Assembly: GCA_965227335.1 (NCBI GenBank)
Contig: CBDDFV010000001.1
Location: 434,001 to 498,000 of the forward strand
DNA from: CBDDFV01 sp965227335
GTDB lineage: Bacteria; Planctomycetota; Phycisphaerae; Phycisphaerales; SM1A02
Reading direction: 5' to 3'
DNA length: 64,000 bases
Positions 16,864 to 25,854 of this stretch are shown here, in pieces. The position numbers were made by a program, and so were the translations under genes. The notes under the pieces were generated by a model, which ran no database searches, was not told the DNA's origin, and saw nothing but the letters and a program-made list of their open reading frames with translations. Each line of letters starts with the position of its first letter. Position 1 is the first letter of the stretch.

Positions 16864-17793
16864 GTGTTCACCCGCCGCATCGTCCTCTTCGCCGCCCTCT
16901 GCCTCATGACCTTCGCCCCGCTCATCGGCTGCCAGCGGAATCCCGCGACCGGACGCAGCCAGTTCATCATGATCAGCCGCGACGCCGCCCGAGCCATCGG
17001 CAGCCAGGCCCAGGACGAACTGATCAACGAGTACGGCGGCCCGGTCGCCAGCAACGAGCTGAGCCTGTATGTCAGCGGCATCGGCGAGAAGCTCGCCGGC
17101 CAGACCGCCGACGCCTACAGCGATGAGAGCTGGACCTTCGTCACGGTCGATTCCGACGTCATCAACGCCTTCGCCCTGCCGAACGGCACGGTGACGATCA
17201 CCCGCGGCCTCCTCGAGCAGTTCGAGAACGAAGCCCAGCTCGCCGGCGTGCTCGGCCACGAGATCGGTCACGTGACCGGACGACACATCGACGAGGCGAT
17301 CACCCAGCAGACCGCCACCTCCGTCCTGCTCCAGGCCGGCGCGATCGCCGCCGATTCGCAGTACGTCACGGACGTCGCCGGCCTCTTCGCCCAGGGCTAC
17401 TTCCTCAAGTTCGGGCGGGATCAGGAAAGCGAGGCGGACCGGCTCGGCGTTCGGTACATGACGAAGGCGGGGTACGACCCGTCCGGGATGATCCAGCTGC
17501 TGGAAGTCCTCGCCGCCGCGTCCGGCGGGGCCCGCCAGCCCGAGATGCTCTCGACCCATCCCCATCCCGAAACCCGCATCAACCGGGTCTCCGCCCTGAT
17601 CGAGAAGGAGTACCCGGGAACGGTCAACAACCCCGCCTACACGCTGGGGAAGGACCGATTCCAGCAGTTCGCGGCTCCGCATCTCAGCGCCGCGGCTCGG
17701 GACCTCGAGTCGATCGAGGCCGCCGCGGTCCACTGGTGCGGCGTCTGCCGGGCCGAGGCCGCCGCCGCGGCGTCTGATCGCGACGACACCTGA
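16864..17793 (+). CDS. M48 family metalloprotease lipoprotein
   Basis: This 309-residue protein starts at GTG 16864, with GGAG ten bases upstream. A lipoprotein signal (hydrophobic stretch ending LIGC, then QRNPATGRSQF) anchors it to a membrane. The zinc site HEIGH is at residues 132-136, with the third ligand Glu190 in DQESEADRLGVRYM. Both match BepA/LoiP-type M48 peptidases involved in outer-membrane protein quality control. The conserved STHPHPETRI block follows. No TPR tail is present, and a short Cys-containing Ala-rich tail ends the protein. Confidence 0.92.
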   Translation: MFTRRIVLFAALCLMTFAPLIGCQRNPATGRSQFIMISRDAARAIGSQAQDELINEYGGPVASNELSLYVSGIGEKLAGQTADAYSDESWTFVTVDSDVINAFALPNGTVTITRGLLEQFENEAQLAGVLGHEIGHVTGRHIDEAITQQTATSVLLQAGAIAADSQYVTDVAGLFAQGYFLKFGRDQESEADRLGVRYMTKAGYDPSGMIQLLEVLAAASGGARQPEMLSTHPHPETRINRVSALIEKEYPGTVNNPAYTLGKDRFQQFAAPHLSAAARDLESIEAAAVHWCGVCRAEAAAAASDRDDT

Positions 17794-17994
17794 GCCCTCG
17801 ATTCCGCCCCGGCTCCCGCGATTCCGGCTCCGACCGTTTCACCCAAGATCCGGGGTCCCGGACCCGTTCCGGCCGCCCTATGCTGTGCCTGAGGGCGGAC
17901 GACCCGGGAATGCCCCCCTCGCGCGGTTTGGGCCGGACGAGGGGGTCGGGTACCATGCGTCGCGGCGGAATCGCCAGGAAGGTGACGTGGCTTC

Positions 17995-18951
17995 ATGATG
18001 ATTGACATGCACACCCATATCTGGTCGAGCATGGATCAGCTCGGCGATGAACTCGCCGGGCGTCTTCGCGCCCGACGGGCGCAGCACTGGGGCCAGCTCG
18101 ACGGCAGCCGCGAAGCCCATGAGGCCGCGATGACCTGCGTCAGCGGGTCCGTCGTCGTCGGCTTCCGCTCCGCCATGCTCGGGGCCGAAGTCCCCAACGA
18201 ATACATCGCCGATTACGTCGCCCGCAGCCCCGGCCGACGGATCGGGTTCGGCGGCGTCGATCCCATGATGAAGGACGCGGTCGCCCAGGTGGATCGCGCG
18301 GCGTCCCTCGGTCTCGCCGGCGTCGCCGTCGCCCCGCCCTGCCAGGGCTTCCATCCGACCCACTCCGACGCCATGCGGGTCTACGAACGATGCGCGGAAC
18401 TCGAACTCCCGATCTTCGTCCTCCAGCAGGAGCCCATGCCCCGCAGCGCGATCATGGAGTTCGGCCACCCCGGCGCCTGGGACGAAGTCGCCCGGGCGCT
18501 GCCCGAACTGCGGATCGTCATCAGCGATCTCGGCTACCCGTGGATGGATGAACTCTTCGTGCTCCTGAGCAAGCATGAGCGCGTGTACGCCACGCTCTCC
18601 GCCGTGTGCTCGCGACCGTGGCAGCTCTACGGCGCGCTGCTGTCGGCGTCGAATCTCGGCGTGATGCAGAAGCTCTTCTTCGGATCGGGCTATCCGTTCA
18701 ACACGCCGGAGAAGGCGATCGAAGCGCTGTACACCGTCAACTCCGCGTGTCACGGCACGCAGTTGCCCACGATCAGCCGCGCCTCCGTTCGCGAGATCGT
18801 CGAGCGCGACAGTCTGGCCGTCCTCGGCGTGGTGAACGACTTTGCGGACACGGCGCCGCTCATCGAGACGCCCGAGGAACTCTACCGCGAAGAACTGCGC
18901 TCGGTCTCCGGACACGGTGCGGACGACGGCCCGGGAGGTCGCGACTCGTGA
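17995..18951 (+). CDS. Amidohydrolase-2-like metal-dependent hydrolase
   Basis: This 318-residue TIM-barrel protein opens MMIDMHTHIW, the HxH metal motif of the amidohydrolase superfamily after the first strand. Later elements include GRRIGFGGVDPMM, GLAGVAVAPPCQGFHP, and ISDLGYPWMDELFVLLSK where a metal-ligand His often sits. FFGSGYPFNTPEKAIEAL stands in place of the usual GSDxP, so the catalytic Asp of many relatives is absent. Substrate and activity are therefore uncertain; it may be a decarboxylase-like or inactive member. Its stop overlaps the next gene's GTG start (GTGA), forming a two-gene unit with a lipoprotein. Confidence 0.82.
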   Translation: MMIDMHTHIWSSMDQLGDELAGRLRARRAQHWGQLDGSREAHEAAMTCVSGSVVVGFRSAMLGAEVPNEYIADYVARSPGRRIGFGGVDPMMKDAVAQVDRAASLGLAGVAVAPPCQGFHPTHSDAMRVYERCAELELPIFVLQQEPMPRSAIMEFGHPGAWDEVARALPELRIVISDLGYPWMDELFVLLSKHERVYATLSAVCSRPWQLYGALLSASNLGVMQKLFFGSGYPFNTPEKAIEALYTVNSACHGTQLPTISRASVREIVERDSLAVLGVVNDFADTAPLIETPEELYREELRSVSGHGADDGPGGRDS

Positions 18952-19646
18952 CGACCCGCCGCGCCTCGCGTCCGGCCGCCGCGGGCGTCGCCGGCGTCGT
19001 GCTCATCGTCGCGTCGGCGCTGCTGGCGGGCTGCAACGTGATCGGACGGGGGCTCGGGGCGGGCGGCGGCTCGCTCGAGGTCTACACCGCCGCGTCGCCC
19101 GTGCAGTCTCTGCGCGGCGACTACGTGCTCGTCGCCTACGACGACAATCGCGCCGACGCCGTGTCGTTCTACCTGTCGGAAGTTCCGCTCGCGGACCTCG
19201 TCGAAGGTCGCGTCACCCGCGGCCAGATCGTGCACATCGACCTTCTCTGGAAGCCGCGGCCCGGACGTACGCCCATGGATCCGGAGGCGAAGAACCTGAG
19301 CGTGCGTCAGATCATCTTCGTCGACGGCGAAGTGGGGGTGTACGGCGGCGCCGGCTTCGCCTACCCGTCCGGCGCGATCGGGAAGGGCTCCGTCGGTCTT
19401 CGTATCGCGGAGGCGCCGCTGCAGCTCATCGAGTCGAGCGACGGGTTCAACGACGCCCTCGGTCTCGCCACCATGTCCGGCAGCTTCGTGGCGGAACGCG
19501 ACCCCGCCGCGGTCCAGCAGATCCGCTTCGCGCTGAACCAGCTGGTCACGAACGCGCTCGGACGACCCCGCCTCGTCGAGGCCGACAACGCCGGCGCGAG
19601 GTTCGCCCGGGCCGACGACCTCGCCCCCGGATCAGATCGTCGCTGA
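18948..19646 (+). CDS. Lipoprotein of unknown function
   Basis: This 232-residue protein starts at a GTG overlapping the preceding stop, with GGGAGG upstream. A signal with lipobox LLAGC puts the acylated Cys near residue 26. The mature protein is beta-rich: SLRGDYVLVAYDDNRADAV, then SFYLSEVPLADLVEGRV, IVHIDLLWKPRPG and a Gly-rich VYGGAGFAYPSG. I do not recognise the family. The tight coupling with an amidohydrolase-like gene suggests a shared process at the cell envelope, but no partner motif shows it. Confidence 0.78.
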   Translation: MTTRRASRPAAAGVAGVVLIVASALLAGCNVIGRGLGAGGGSLEVYTAASPVQSLRGDYVLVAYDDNRADAVSFYLSEVPLADLVEGRVTRGQIVHIDLLWKPRPGRTPMDPEAKNLSVRQIIFVDGEVGVYGGAGFAYPSGAIGKGSVGLRIAEAPLQLIESSDGFNDALGLATMSGSFVAERDPAAVQQIRFALNQLVTNALGRPRLVEADNAGARFARADDLAPGSDRR

Positions 19647-19700
19647 CCTCACCAGCGGCTCGCGCTGGGTCCGCGCACGGCGGGCCCGGGTCCGGGACCC

Positions 19701-19731
19701 CAACAAACAACGCGGCCGCCTCGCGACCGCG
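19701..19731 (-). terminator. Rho-independent terminator of rplU
   Basis: On the minus strand a 9-bp stem (CGCGGTCGC with GCGGCCGCG, one G-U pair, loop GAG) is followed by TTGTTTGTTG. It lies about 30 bp beyond the rplU stop. Confidence 0.7.
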
Positions 19732-19759
19732 CCGTGGTTGATTCACTTCGGAACGACGT

Positions 19760-20077
19760 TCAGCCGTTGATGCCGGTGATCTTCACCCGCAGGTAACGCT
19801 GCCGGTGACCGATCTTCCGACGCGAGCCCTTGCGACGCTTGAACTTGAAGACGTCGAGCTTCTCGCCCTTGATCTCGTCCAGGATGTCGGCCGTCACGGA
19901 CGCGCCGCTCAGGTAGGGCTGACCGACCTTCGCGGCCGAGTCGCCGTCGCCGATGGCGAGCACGCGGTCGAACGACAGCGAGGTCTCGCCCTCGCTCAGT
20001 TCGCGAAGGTCGATATCGATGATGTCGCCCGAGGCGACCTTGATCTGCGTTCCGCTGTCTTCGAAGATGGCGTACAT
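19760..20077 (-). CDS. rplU: 50S ribosomal protein L21
   Basis: This 105-residue protein begins MYAIFEDSGTQIKVASGDII, the invariant L21 start, and contains FDRVLAIGDGD, a GQPYLSGASVTADIL block and the basic C-terminal FKRRKGSRRKIGHRQRYLRVKI that contacts 23S rRNA. The ATG at 20077 is chosen over one six codons upstream because AGGAG is properly spaced and family members start here. A hairpin terminator follows directly, so the gene appears to be transcribed alone. The usual partner rpmA (L27) is not next to it. Confidence 0.96.
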   Translation of the reverse strand: MYAIFEDSGTQIKVASGDIIDIDLRELSEGETSLSFDRVLAIGDGDSAAKVGQPYLSGASVTADILDEIKGEKLDVFKFKRRKGSRRKIGHRQRYLRVKITGING

Positions 20078-20108
20078 CGGCCGGGGACTCCTCAAAATCG
20101 AGCCGCGT

Positions 20109-20137
20109 AGTATACCAGCCCGCCCCGAGAAGAAAAG
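20109..20137 (-). promoter_or_regulatory. Probable rplU promoter
   Basis: On the minus strand TATACT (complement of 20109-20114) lies about 32 bp before the rplU start. The -35 hexamer is poor (a CTTTTC/TTTTCT run at 16-17 bp spacing). The call rests mainly on the strong -10 element. Confidence 0.45.
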
Positions 20138-20180
20138 TCGACCGCCCGACCCCGCCTGGCGACCCCGTCAGGCGTGATTC

Positions 20181-20912
20181 TCACGCGTCGGCCGCCGCCT
20201 CTTCAACCGCCTCCGGCAGCGGCCACGGCCACGGCAGACCGGCCGCCTGGAAGCCCGCCCGCGACGCCCGGCAGCCGGCGCACGATCCGCACGGCGTCTC
20301 GCCCGCGCCCTCGCAGGGCCAGAATCCGTTCATCGGCGCCCCGAGATCGTCCGCCAGATCCGCCAGCCGACGCCCGTCCAGATCCACGACCGGCGTCTCC
20401 ACCACCACCTCCGGACCGCCGTTCACCGCCACCACCATGCTCGCGAGCGTCGCGCGATTGATCGCCTCCGCGATCGCGTTCGTCGACGCGTCGTCCGACG
20501 GCGCGCCCGACGCCGGATCCGACGCCGTCATCGCCGTCACCGGCCAGATCACACGGGCGATCCCCCGCTGGAGCGCGGCGTCGATCGCGTAGAGCAGTTC
20601 CAGACCGCCCGCCACCGCCGGATGTCGGGCCGTCGTCGTCGCCGTCAGCAGCGGACCGTCGATCACGTCGTGGGCGGCGTACACCCGCGCGTGCCGGGCG
20701 ATCGCCTCCGCCCGCGCACCGGACGCCGGACCGTCATCGAACGGCATCCACACGACGACCCGCTCCGACTGGGCCTCGAGCGCGAGGGCGACCATCGAGG
20801 CGAGATCGCCGCGATCAATCAGCAACGCCGTCGGGTCGACCGACGGCTTCGTCGGGGTCGGCTTCGACACCCGGGGGAACAGTGAAGGGCGGGACGGCGT
20901 GGCGGTCGGCAT
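20181..20912 (-). CDS. QueC-like protein with degraded PP-loop
   Basis: This protein of about 243 residues resembles 7-cyano-7-deazaguanine synthase (QueC). The C-terminus has the QueC zinc cluster, one Cys in FWPCEGAG followed by CGSCAGCRASRAGF. Before it is the conserved VVETPVVDLDGRRLADLADDLGAP. At the N-terminus the ATP-binding SGGxDS is replaced by LLIDRGDLASMVAL, so nucleotide activation of the usual kind is doubtful. It may be an inactive paralogue, a zinc-binding regulator or an enzyme using another reaction. The ATG at 20912, with GGAG upstream, is preferred over 20963. No queD, queE or queF neighbours are present. Confidence 0.72.
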   Translation of the reverse strand: MPTATPSRPSLFPRVSKPTPTKPSVDPTALLIDRGDLASMVALALEAQSERVVVWMPFDDGPASGARAEAIARHARVYAAHDVIDGPLLTATTTARHPAVAGGLELLYAIDAALQRGIARVIWPVTAMTASDPASGAPSDDASTNAIAEAINRATLASMVVAVNGGPEVVVETPVVDLDGRRLADLADDLGAPMNGFWPCEGAGETPCGSCAGCRASRAGFQAAGLPWPWPLPEAVEEAAADA

Positions 20913-21011
20913 GGGTCGGCGCTCCGGGCCGCGCACCGATGCAGCGCGGCAGCCGATGCTCATCGACCACGCGACAGGGCGGACCTGAGCCCCGATCCCC
21001 CGGCGCCCCCG

Positions 21012-22178
21012 TCACGCCCGTTGCGAGGCGCCCGCCGGCCGGAGCGCCGCGAGTCGTTCGAGCGCATCGCGCAAAGTCTGCTCGTCCTTGCAGAACGCGA
21101 ACCGCACCAGCCGCGACCCCTCGCTCGATCGCTGGTAGAACGCACTGGGCGGAATCGCCGCCACGCCGACCTCCTCGATCAGCCGCCGGCAGAACGTCAC
21201 GTCGTCGGGGTCGCCGAACCGCGTGTGATCCGCGAGCACGAAGTACGTCCCCGCCGGCGACTCGACGGAGAAGCCGATCTCACGCAGGCCGTCGACGAGC
21301 AGGTCGCGCCGGGCGCGGTAGTCGACCCGCAACTGATCGAAGTAGTCGTCCCCCGCGCGGATCGCGGCCGCCGCGCCGTGCTGCAGCGGCGTCGCGCCGG
21401 AGAACGTGATGAACTGGTGCGCCCGACGCAGGCCGAGGGTGAGATCCGGCGGCGCAATCGCCCAGCCGATCTTCCAGCCGGTGAGCGAAAACGTCTTGCC
21501 CAGGGACGACATCGTCACCGTCCGTTCGAACATCCCCGGCAACGAGGCGATCGCAATGTGCTCGCCCTCGAACACGAGCTCCTCGTAGACCTCGTCCGAA
21601 AGCACGGTGACGTCGTACTCCTTCGCGAGCGACGCGATGGCGTCGAGTTCCGCGCGAGAGAACACGCGTCCCGTCGGGTTGTGCGGCGTATTGACGAGAA
21701 TCGCCCGCGGTCGACGTGCAAACGCAGCCCGCAGTTCGTCTTCGTCCCACGTGAACGTCGGCGCGTGCAGCGTGACGTACACGGGCGTCGCGCCGGCCAT
21801 GGCGACGGCGGCGCGATAGGAGTCGTAGTAGGGTTCGAGAAGAATGACCTCGTCGCCGGGGTCGACGAGACCGAGCATCGTGGACGCGATCGCTTCCGTG
21901 CAGCCGGACGTGACGGTGACGTGGTCCGCCTCGACCGACACGCCGCGCACGCGACGGAAACGCGCCGCGATCGCATCCGGAAGTCCGCCCGCGCCGGTCA
22001 TCGGGGCGTACTGATTCTCGCCCGCGCGAATCGCGTCGATCGCGGCGTCCTTCACGAAGTCGGGACCGTCGAAGTTGGGGAATCCCTGCCCGAGATTGAT
22101 CGCACCGTGTTCACGGGCGAGACGGCTCATCTCGGTGAAGATGGTTTCTCCGAAGGCGTCGAAACGACGGGCGACCAT
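21012..22178 (-). CDS. Class I/II PLP-dependent aminotransferase
   Basis: This 388-residue fold-type I aminotransferase starts at ATG 22178 (AAGGAA upstream). The N-terminal FTEMSRLAREHGAINLGQGF resembles kynurenine/methionine aminotransferases (YbdL, KAT group). NQYAPMTGAGGLPDAIAARF follows. The cofactor site shows VTSGCTEAI, LLEPYYDSY and NTPHNPTGRVF, and the Schiff-base Lys is in MSSLGKTFSLTGWKIGW. The C-terminal Arg that binds the substrate carboxylate is in SRLVRFAFCK. Substrate specificity cannot be settled from the sequence. Neighbouring genes give no pathway clue. Confidence 0.9.
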   Translation of the reverse strand: MVARRFDAFGETIFTEMSRLAREHGAINLGQGFPNFDGPDFVKDAAIDAIRAGENQYAPMTGAGGLPDAIAARFRRVRGVSVEADHVTVTSGCTEAIASTMLGLVDPGDEVILLEPYYDSYRAAVAMAGATPVYVTLHAPTFTWDEDELRAAFARRPRAILVNTPHNPTGRVFSRAELDAIASLAKEYDVTVLSDEVYEELVFEGEHIAIASLPGMFERTVTMSSLGKTFSLTGWKIGWAIAPPDLTLGLRRAHQFITFSGATPLQHGAAAAIRAGDDYFDQLRVDYRARRDLLVDGLREIGFSVESPAGTYFVLADHTRFGDPDDVTFCRRLIEEVGVAAIPPSAFYQRSSEGSRLVRFAFCKDEQTLRDALERLAALRPAGASQRA

Positions 22179-22263
22179 GCGAGTTCCTTCTGCTGAAACA
22201 GGGACGAGGCGGAGCGAGGACGAACCGATGAGCATATCGCGGGGAGGCCCGGGCGGGCCAGCA

Positions 22264-22298
22264 TGAAAGAACGACGCCGCCCCGAAGGACGGCGTCGC
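22264..22298 (-). terminator. Rho-independent terminator of the beta-helix protein gene
   Basis: On the minus strand CGACGCCG and CGGCGTCG form a stem around a 10-base loop, followed by TTCTTTCAT. It starts about 25 bp past the stop of the gene ending at 22323. Confidence 0.7.
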
Positions 22299-22322
22299 GG
22301 GAGCATCAGATGGCGCCGCCGA

Positions 22323-25300
22323 TCACGGCGCGTCGATCACGATCGTCGCCCGCCACGCGGCGAGGAACTGGTCGAGATCGGCCGTGTCCGCAGCCGCCGC
22401 GAGGGCGAGCTGACTCAGGGCGATGAGCCCGTCGTCGAGCGTGAGCACGCCGTCGCCGTCGAGATCGATCGGCGGGGCGGGGGTCGCGGGGGCCGGGGCG
22501 ACGCCGGCGGCGGTGACGACGAGCGTCACCGTGCGGTCCGCGAACTCGATCGCGAGATCGAGATCGGTCGGCAGGCCGACGACGTCGATGGCGTTGAAGT
22601 CGCCGTGGATCGCGTCCGCGGCGAGAATCGGGAAGACATCGCCCGCCTGCGGGACGTCCGTGAACGTGATGCGGAGGTCGCCGTCAAGGTGCGCGGCGCC
22701 GAAGATCACGAACAGGTCGTGGCCGACCGCCGCGCCGCCGGCGCCGACCTGCACGCCGGTGAGGTCATCGTTGGTCCAGGCGGCGTCGCCGTTGATCACG
22801 AGCACGCCCGGGCCGTCGCCGGTCGGGACATCGCGACGGAACGGTTTGGTTTCGATGGTGGGCGTGCGGACATCGACGATGGTGATGTCGGCCGGGGCGC
22901 CGCCGGCGGCGTGGCCGGTCGACGTGTCGGCGTCCGGCGTGGCATCGGCGCGCGCCGCGCGGGGTTCGGACGCGACCTGCGCCTCCCCTTCACCCGCCGC
23001 GTCCGACGCCGGGGCGTTTCGGGGTCCGCCGGCGATGGCGGCTTCCTCTTCTTCTTCGTCGTCTTCGGTCTGGAACTCGAAGGCGCCCATGTCGATCGCG
23101 TCGCCGCTGAAGCGGGGGTTGCCGGCGAGATCGGTCTCGACGCCCGGCGCGAGTTCATCGTCGCCCGCATCGATGCAGGGCGAGCCTTCCGCGAGGGCGT
23201 AGTCGCCGCCGCCGGGGCTGACGAAGAGCGGGTCGTCGCCGATGTTGCCGTCGCCGACGAGATCGGCGAGACCCATGACGCACGAGAAGTCGACCATCAC
23301 CGGGTTCGTCGCGTCGAAGACCTGGGCGAGTTCATCGTCGAGGCCGTTGGCGGTGTTGTTCCAGAGGATCGAGTTGGCGATCACGATCACGCCGACCTCG
23401 TCATACACGCCGCCGCCCTCGCCGAAGGTCGCTTCGTTGTCGGCGATGGTGCAGTTGATGAGATCCATGAGTTCGACGCCGTCGCTGAAGAGAGCGCCGC
23501 CGTCGATCAACGCGCTGTTGTTCGCCAGCAGCGAGTTGACGATCGCGCCGGTGGTCCGGTTGAAGATCGCACCGCCCGCGAACGCGCCGTTGCCCTCGAA
23601 GCGGCAGGACGTCACGTTGAGGCCCGACGCTTCGGAGTCGGTGGCGATCGCGCCGCCGACGTTGCCGGAGTTCTGTTCGAAGCGGCAGTCGACGACAGTC
23701 GCCGCGGCTTCGCTGTCGAGGTAGAGCGCGCCGCCAGAGACGGCGTCGTTCATGAAGAGGATGCAGTTGCTGAGTTCGAGACCGGCCGCGCGAATGTAGA
23801 GGCCGCCGCCGAAGTTCTGGTTGTCGGTCGCTTCGTCCGCGACGCCGCCCGTGATCGTGAAGCCGTCGACGACGGGCGCGCCGACCACGTCGGTGATGGC
23901 GAGCACGTGGTAGCTGTTGTCGCTCGGGTCGTCGATGACGCCGATGTCGCCGGACAGGACGGTGAGGTTCGCGTCGATGTCGCGCTCTTCGAGCAGGACT
24001 TCATCGCCCGCGAAACCGCCGAAGAGTTCGACGCCCGCTTCGGGACGGAACGACGCGAGGCGGGGATCGCCGCCGCCGTCGCCTTCCTCCGGGTCGTCGC
24101 CCTGGACGGGACCGGGACGGTACACGCCCGCGGCGACCCAGACCTGGGCGCCGAATTCGGCGTCCGCCGCGGCGTCCAGACCGCTCTGCACGTTGTCGAA
24201 CGCGGTCTCCCACGTTTCGCCGTCGCCGCCGGGCGCGGCGTCGATGTCGACAAAGTAGACGAGCGGCCGCACGAGCACCTCGACCGTTTCGCACGCTTCC
24301 GTGACGTCCTGGACCTCGGCGTCGTCCGGATCCGTGTCCGTCACGACCACGCAGACGTCGAGGTTGAAGATCTGAATGAGACTGGAGCGAAGCGTCAGCC
24401 CGGCGAGATCGTCGGACGAGACCGACCACACGCCGCCGCCAAGATCCGCGGCGGGAGAAAACGTCACGCCGGCGGGCACGTTGCGAATCTCGACCACGAA
24501 GGTCTCGGATCCGTCCGTGTCCTGCAATCCGACGTCGATCAGGAACGGGATGTTCTCGCCCGGCGTGCCCTGGCTGAAGGCCGGCGCGTCGAAGAGCGGC
24601 GTGTCCGCGACCGGGCTCGTCCGCACGAGGAACGGCCGATCGATCTCGAGCGTGTCTTCGTTGCACGGCTCGAACGACCGCGCGCGGACGTTCGCGATGA
24701 AGTCCGCTGAACTGTTCGGCGCGTTCAGGATCGAGACGTCGTCGATGGTCACGACCTGGCCGGGCGTGATGTCGAGCGCCCACACGCCGGGGTCGATCTC
24801 GGTCGCGTTGGTGACCGCGGCGCCCGGGGGCACGTCGGTAATCAGGATCTGGTCGATGATCTCGAGTTCGGCGGACTCCGCATCCTGGTCCTTGGTCGAG
24901 ACCTGGAGGGTCAGCGGGTGCGGCTCGTCTTCGAGACCCTCGGTGTCCTCCACCTCGATGAGCGGGGGATCGGCGACGGGGGTGACGTTCACCACGATGT
25001 CGCCGGTTTCGATGATCGGATCATCCGGATCCTGCGGCACGGTGAGCTGGACGTTGATCAGCTCGAAGATGTCGGGACAGCTGCTGTAATGTTCGTTCGG
25101 CCGGTAGAGGAAGGCCGCGATCACCTGCTGCACGTTGAAGACCGTGCCTTCGATCTCGACGAGGGGCGAGTTGTTGGCCCCGTCGACGATGTCGACGATC
25201 TCACAGTCCCCGCCGTCGCAGCCGCTGTCCTTCCCGCCGCCGTCGCCGGACAGGTCGAGACCGATGATCCCGTGCATCGCCTCCAGACGCACGCGGACCA

Positions 25301-25685
25301 GCGTGGCCGGCGGATCGTCGATGTCGATGCCGACGATCGTCGTCTGGATGTCTTCCAGGGTTTCCACGTCGTCCGGAGGCAGGATCAGGAACTGGTTCCC
25401 GCCCTCGACCGGACCCCAGTTCGCGAGCAGCGTCGCGAGATCGGCGGGACCCACCTCGTCGTCGCCGTCGAGATCGGCCGGACACGGCGGCGGCGGACAC
25501 ACGCCCCACGACGCCAGCAGAATGGCGAGGTCGCTCGGACCCACCACCCCGTCGTCGTCGAGGTCGCCGGTCCCGCCCGCGAGGGCCGATCCGGTCGTGC
25601 TGAGGGCCAGGCCGCCCGCGAGGAGCGCGGCGGGGAGGGTGTTCCGGGACGAGAGCGCGCGACGAACTCGGGAGGTGCCGATCAT
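22323..25685 (-). CDS. Large secreted parallel beta-helix protein with dockerin-like repeats
   Basis: This 1120-residue exported protein has a signal peptide (residues 1-36, ending TTGSALA). Two EF-hand-like dockerin-type repeats follow, GDLDDDGVVGPSDLAILLAS and CPADLDGDDEVGPADLATLL. A section of about 350 residues with cadherin/Ig-like features (VEDTEGLEDEPHPLTLQVS) comes next. A right-handed parallel beta-helix (about 570-820) has repeated Gly-Gly-Ala turns such as NVGGAIATDSEASGLNV and FAGGAIFNRTTG. It closes with SPCIDAGDDEL and DMGAFEFQ, as in planctomycete polymorphic surface proteins. A C-terminal region with another DLDGDGVLTLDD repeat ends it. It probably binds or cleaves carbohydrate or acts in adhesion. 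No catalytic residues are identifiable. Confidence 0.86.
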   Translation of the reverse strand: MIGTSRVRRALSSRNTLPAALLAGGLALSTTGSALAGGTGDLDDDGVVGPSDLAILLASWGVCPPPPCPADLDGDDEVGPADLATLLANWGPVEGGNQFLILPPDDVETLEDIQTTIVGIDIDDPPATLVRVRLEAMHGIIGLDLSGDGGGKDSGCDGGDCEIVDIVDGANNSPLVEIEGTVFNVQQVIAAFLYRPNEHYSSCPDIFELINVQLTVPQDPDDPIIETGDIVVNVTPVADPPLIEVEDTEGLEDEPHPLTLQVSTKDQDAESAELEIIDQILITDVPPGAAVTNATEIDPGVWALDITPGQVVTIDDVSILNAPNSSADFIANVRARSFEPCNEDTLEIDRPFLVRTSPVADTPLFDAPAFSQGTPGENIPFLIDVGLQDTDGSETFVVEIRNVPAGVTFSPAADLGGGVWSVSSDDLAGLTLRSSLIQIFNLDVCVVVTDTDPDDAEVQDVTEACETVEVLVRPLVYFVDIDAAPGGDGETWETAFDNVQSGLDAAADAEFGAQVWVAAGVYRPGPVQGDDPEEGDGGGDPRLASFRPEAGVELFGGFAGDEVLLEERDIDANLTVLSGDIGVIDDPSDNSYHVLAITDVVGAPVVDGFTITGGVADEATDNQNFGGGLYIRAAGLELSNCILFMNDAVSGGALYLDSEAAATVVDCRFEQNSGNVGGAIATDSEASGLNVTSCRFEGNGAFAGGAIFNRTTGAIVNSLLANNSALIDGGALFSDGVELMDLINCTIADNEATFGEGGGVYDEVGVIVIANSILWNNTANGLDDELAQVFDATNPVMVDFSCVMGLADLVGDGNIGDDPLFVSPGGGDYALAEGSPCIDAGDDELAPGVETDLAGNPRFSGDAIDMGAFEFQTEDDEEEEEAAIAGGPRNAPASDAAGEGEAQVASEPRAARADATPDADTSTGHAAGGAPADITIVDVRTPTIETKPFRRDVPTGDGPGVLVINGDAAWTNDDLTGVQVGAGGAAVGHDLFVIFGAAHLDGDLRITFTDVPQAGDVFPILAADAIHGDFNAIDVVGLPTDLDLAIEFADRTVTLVVTAAGVAPAPATPAPPIDLDGDGVLTLDDGLIALSQLALAAAADTADLDQFLAAWRATIVIDAP

Positions 25686-25854
25686 CTTCTGTCTTTCTCC
25701 TGTCTGACCCGCCGGAACCGTCGCCGCAGCGGTCGCGACAACCGGCCGGCGGTTCTCCTTCTACTGTACTTCAACAATCGACCCCGCCCGAATAAAAATG
25801 GGGGCGTCTCGCCGCGGCCGGGCGGTCTGTAACAAGGCTACACTGTCGACCGAT

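Noticed and set aside
25816..25844. carA promoter at TACACT (25839-25844)
   Set aside because: The -10 box is acceptable but the sequence 16-18 bp upstream (GGCCGG) bears no resemblance to a -35 element.
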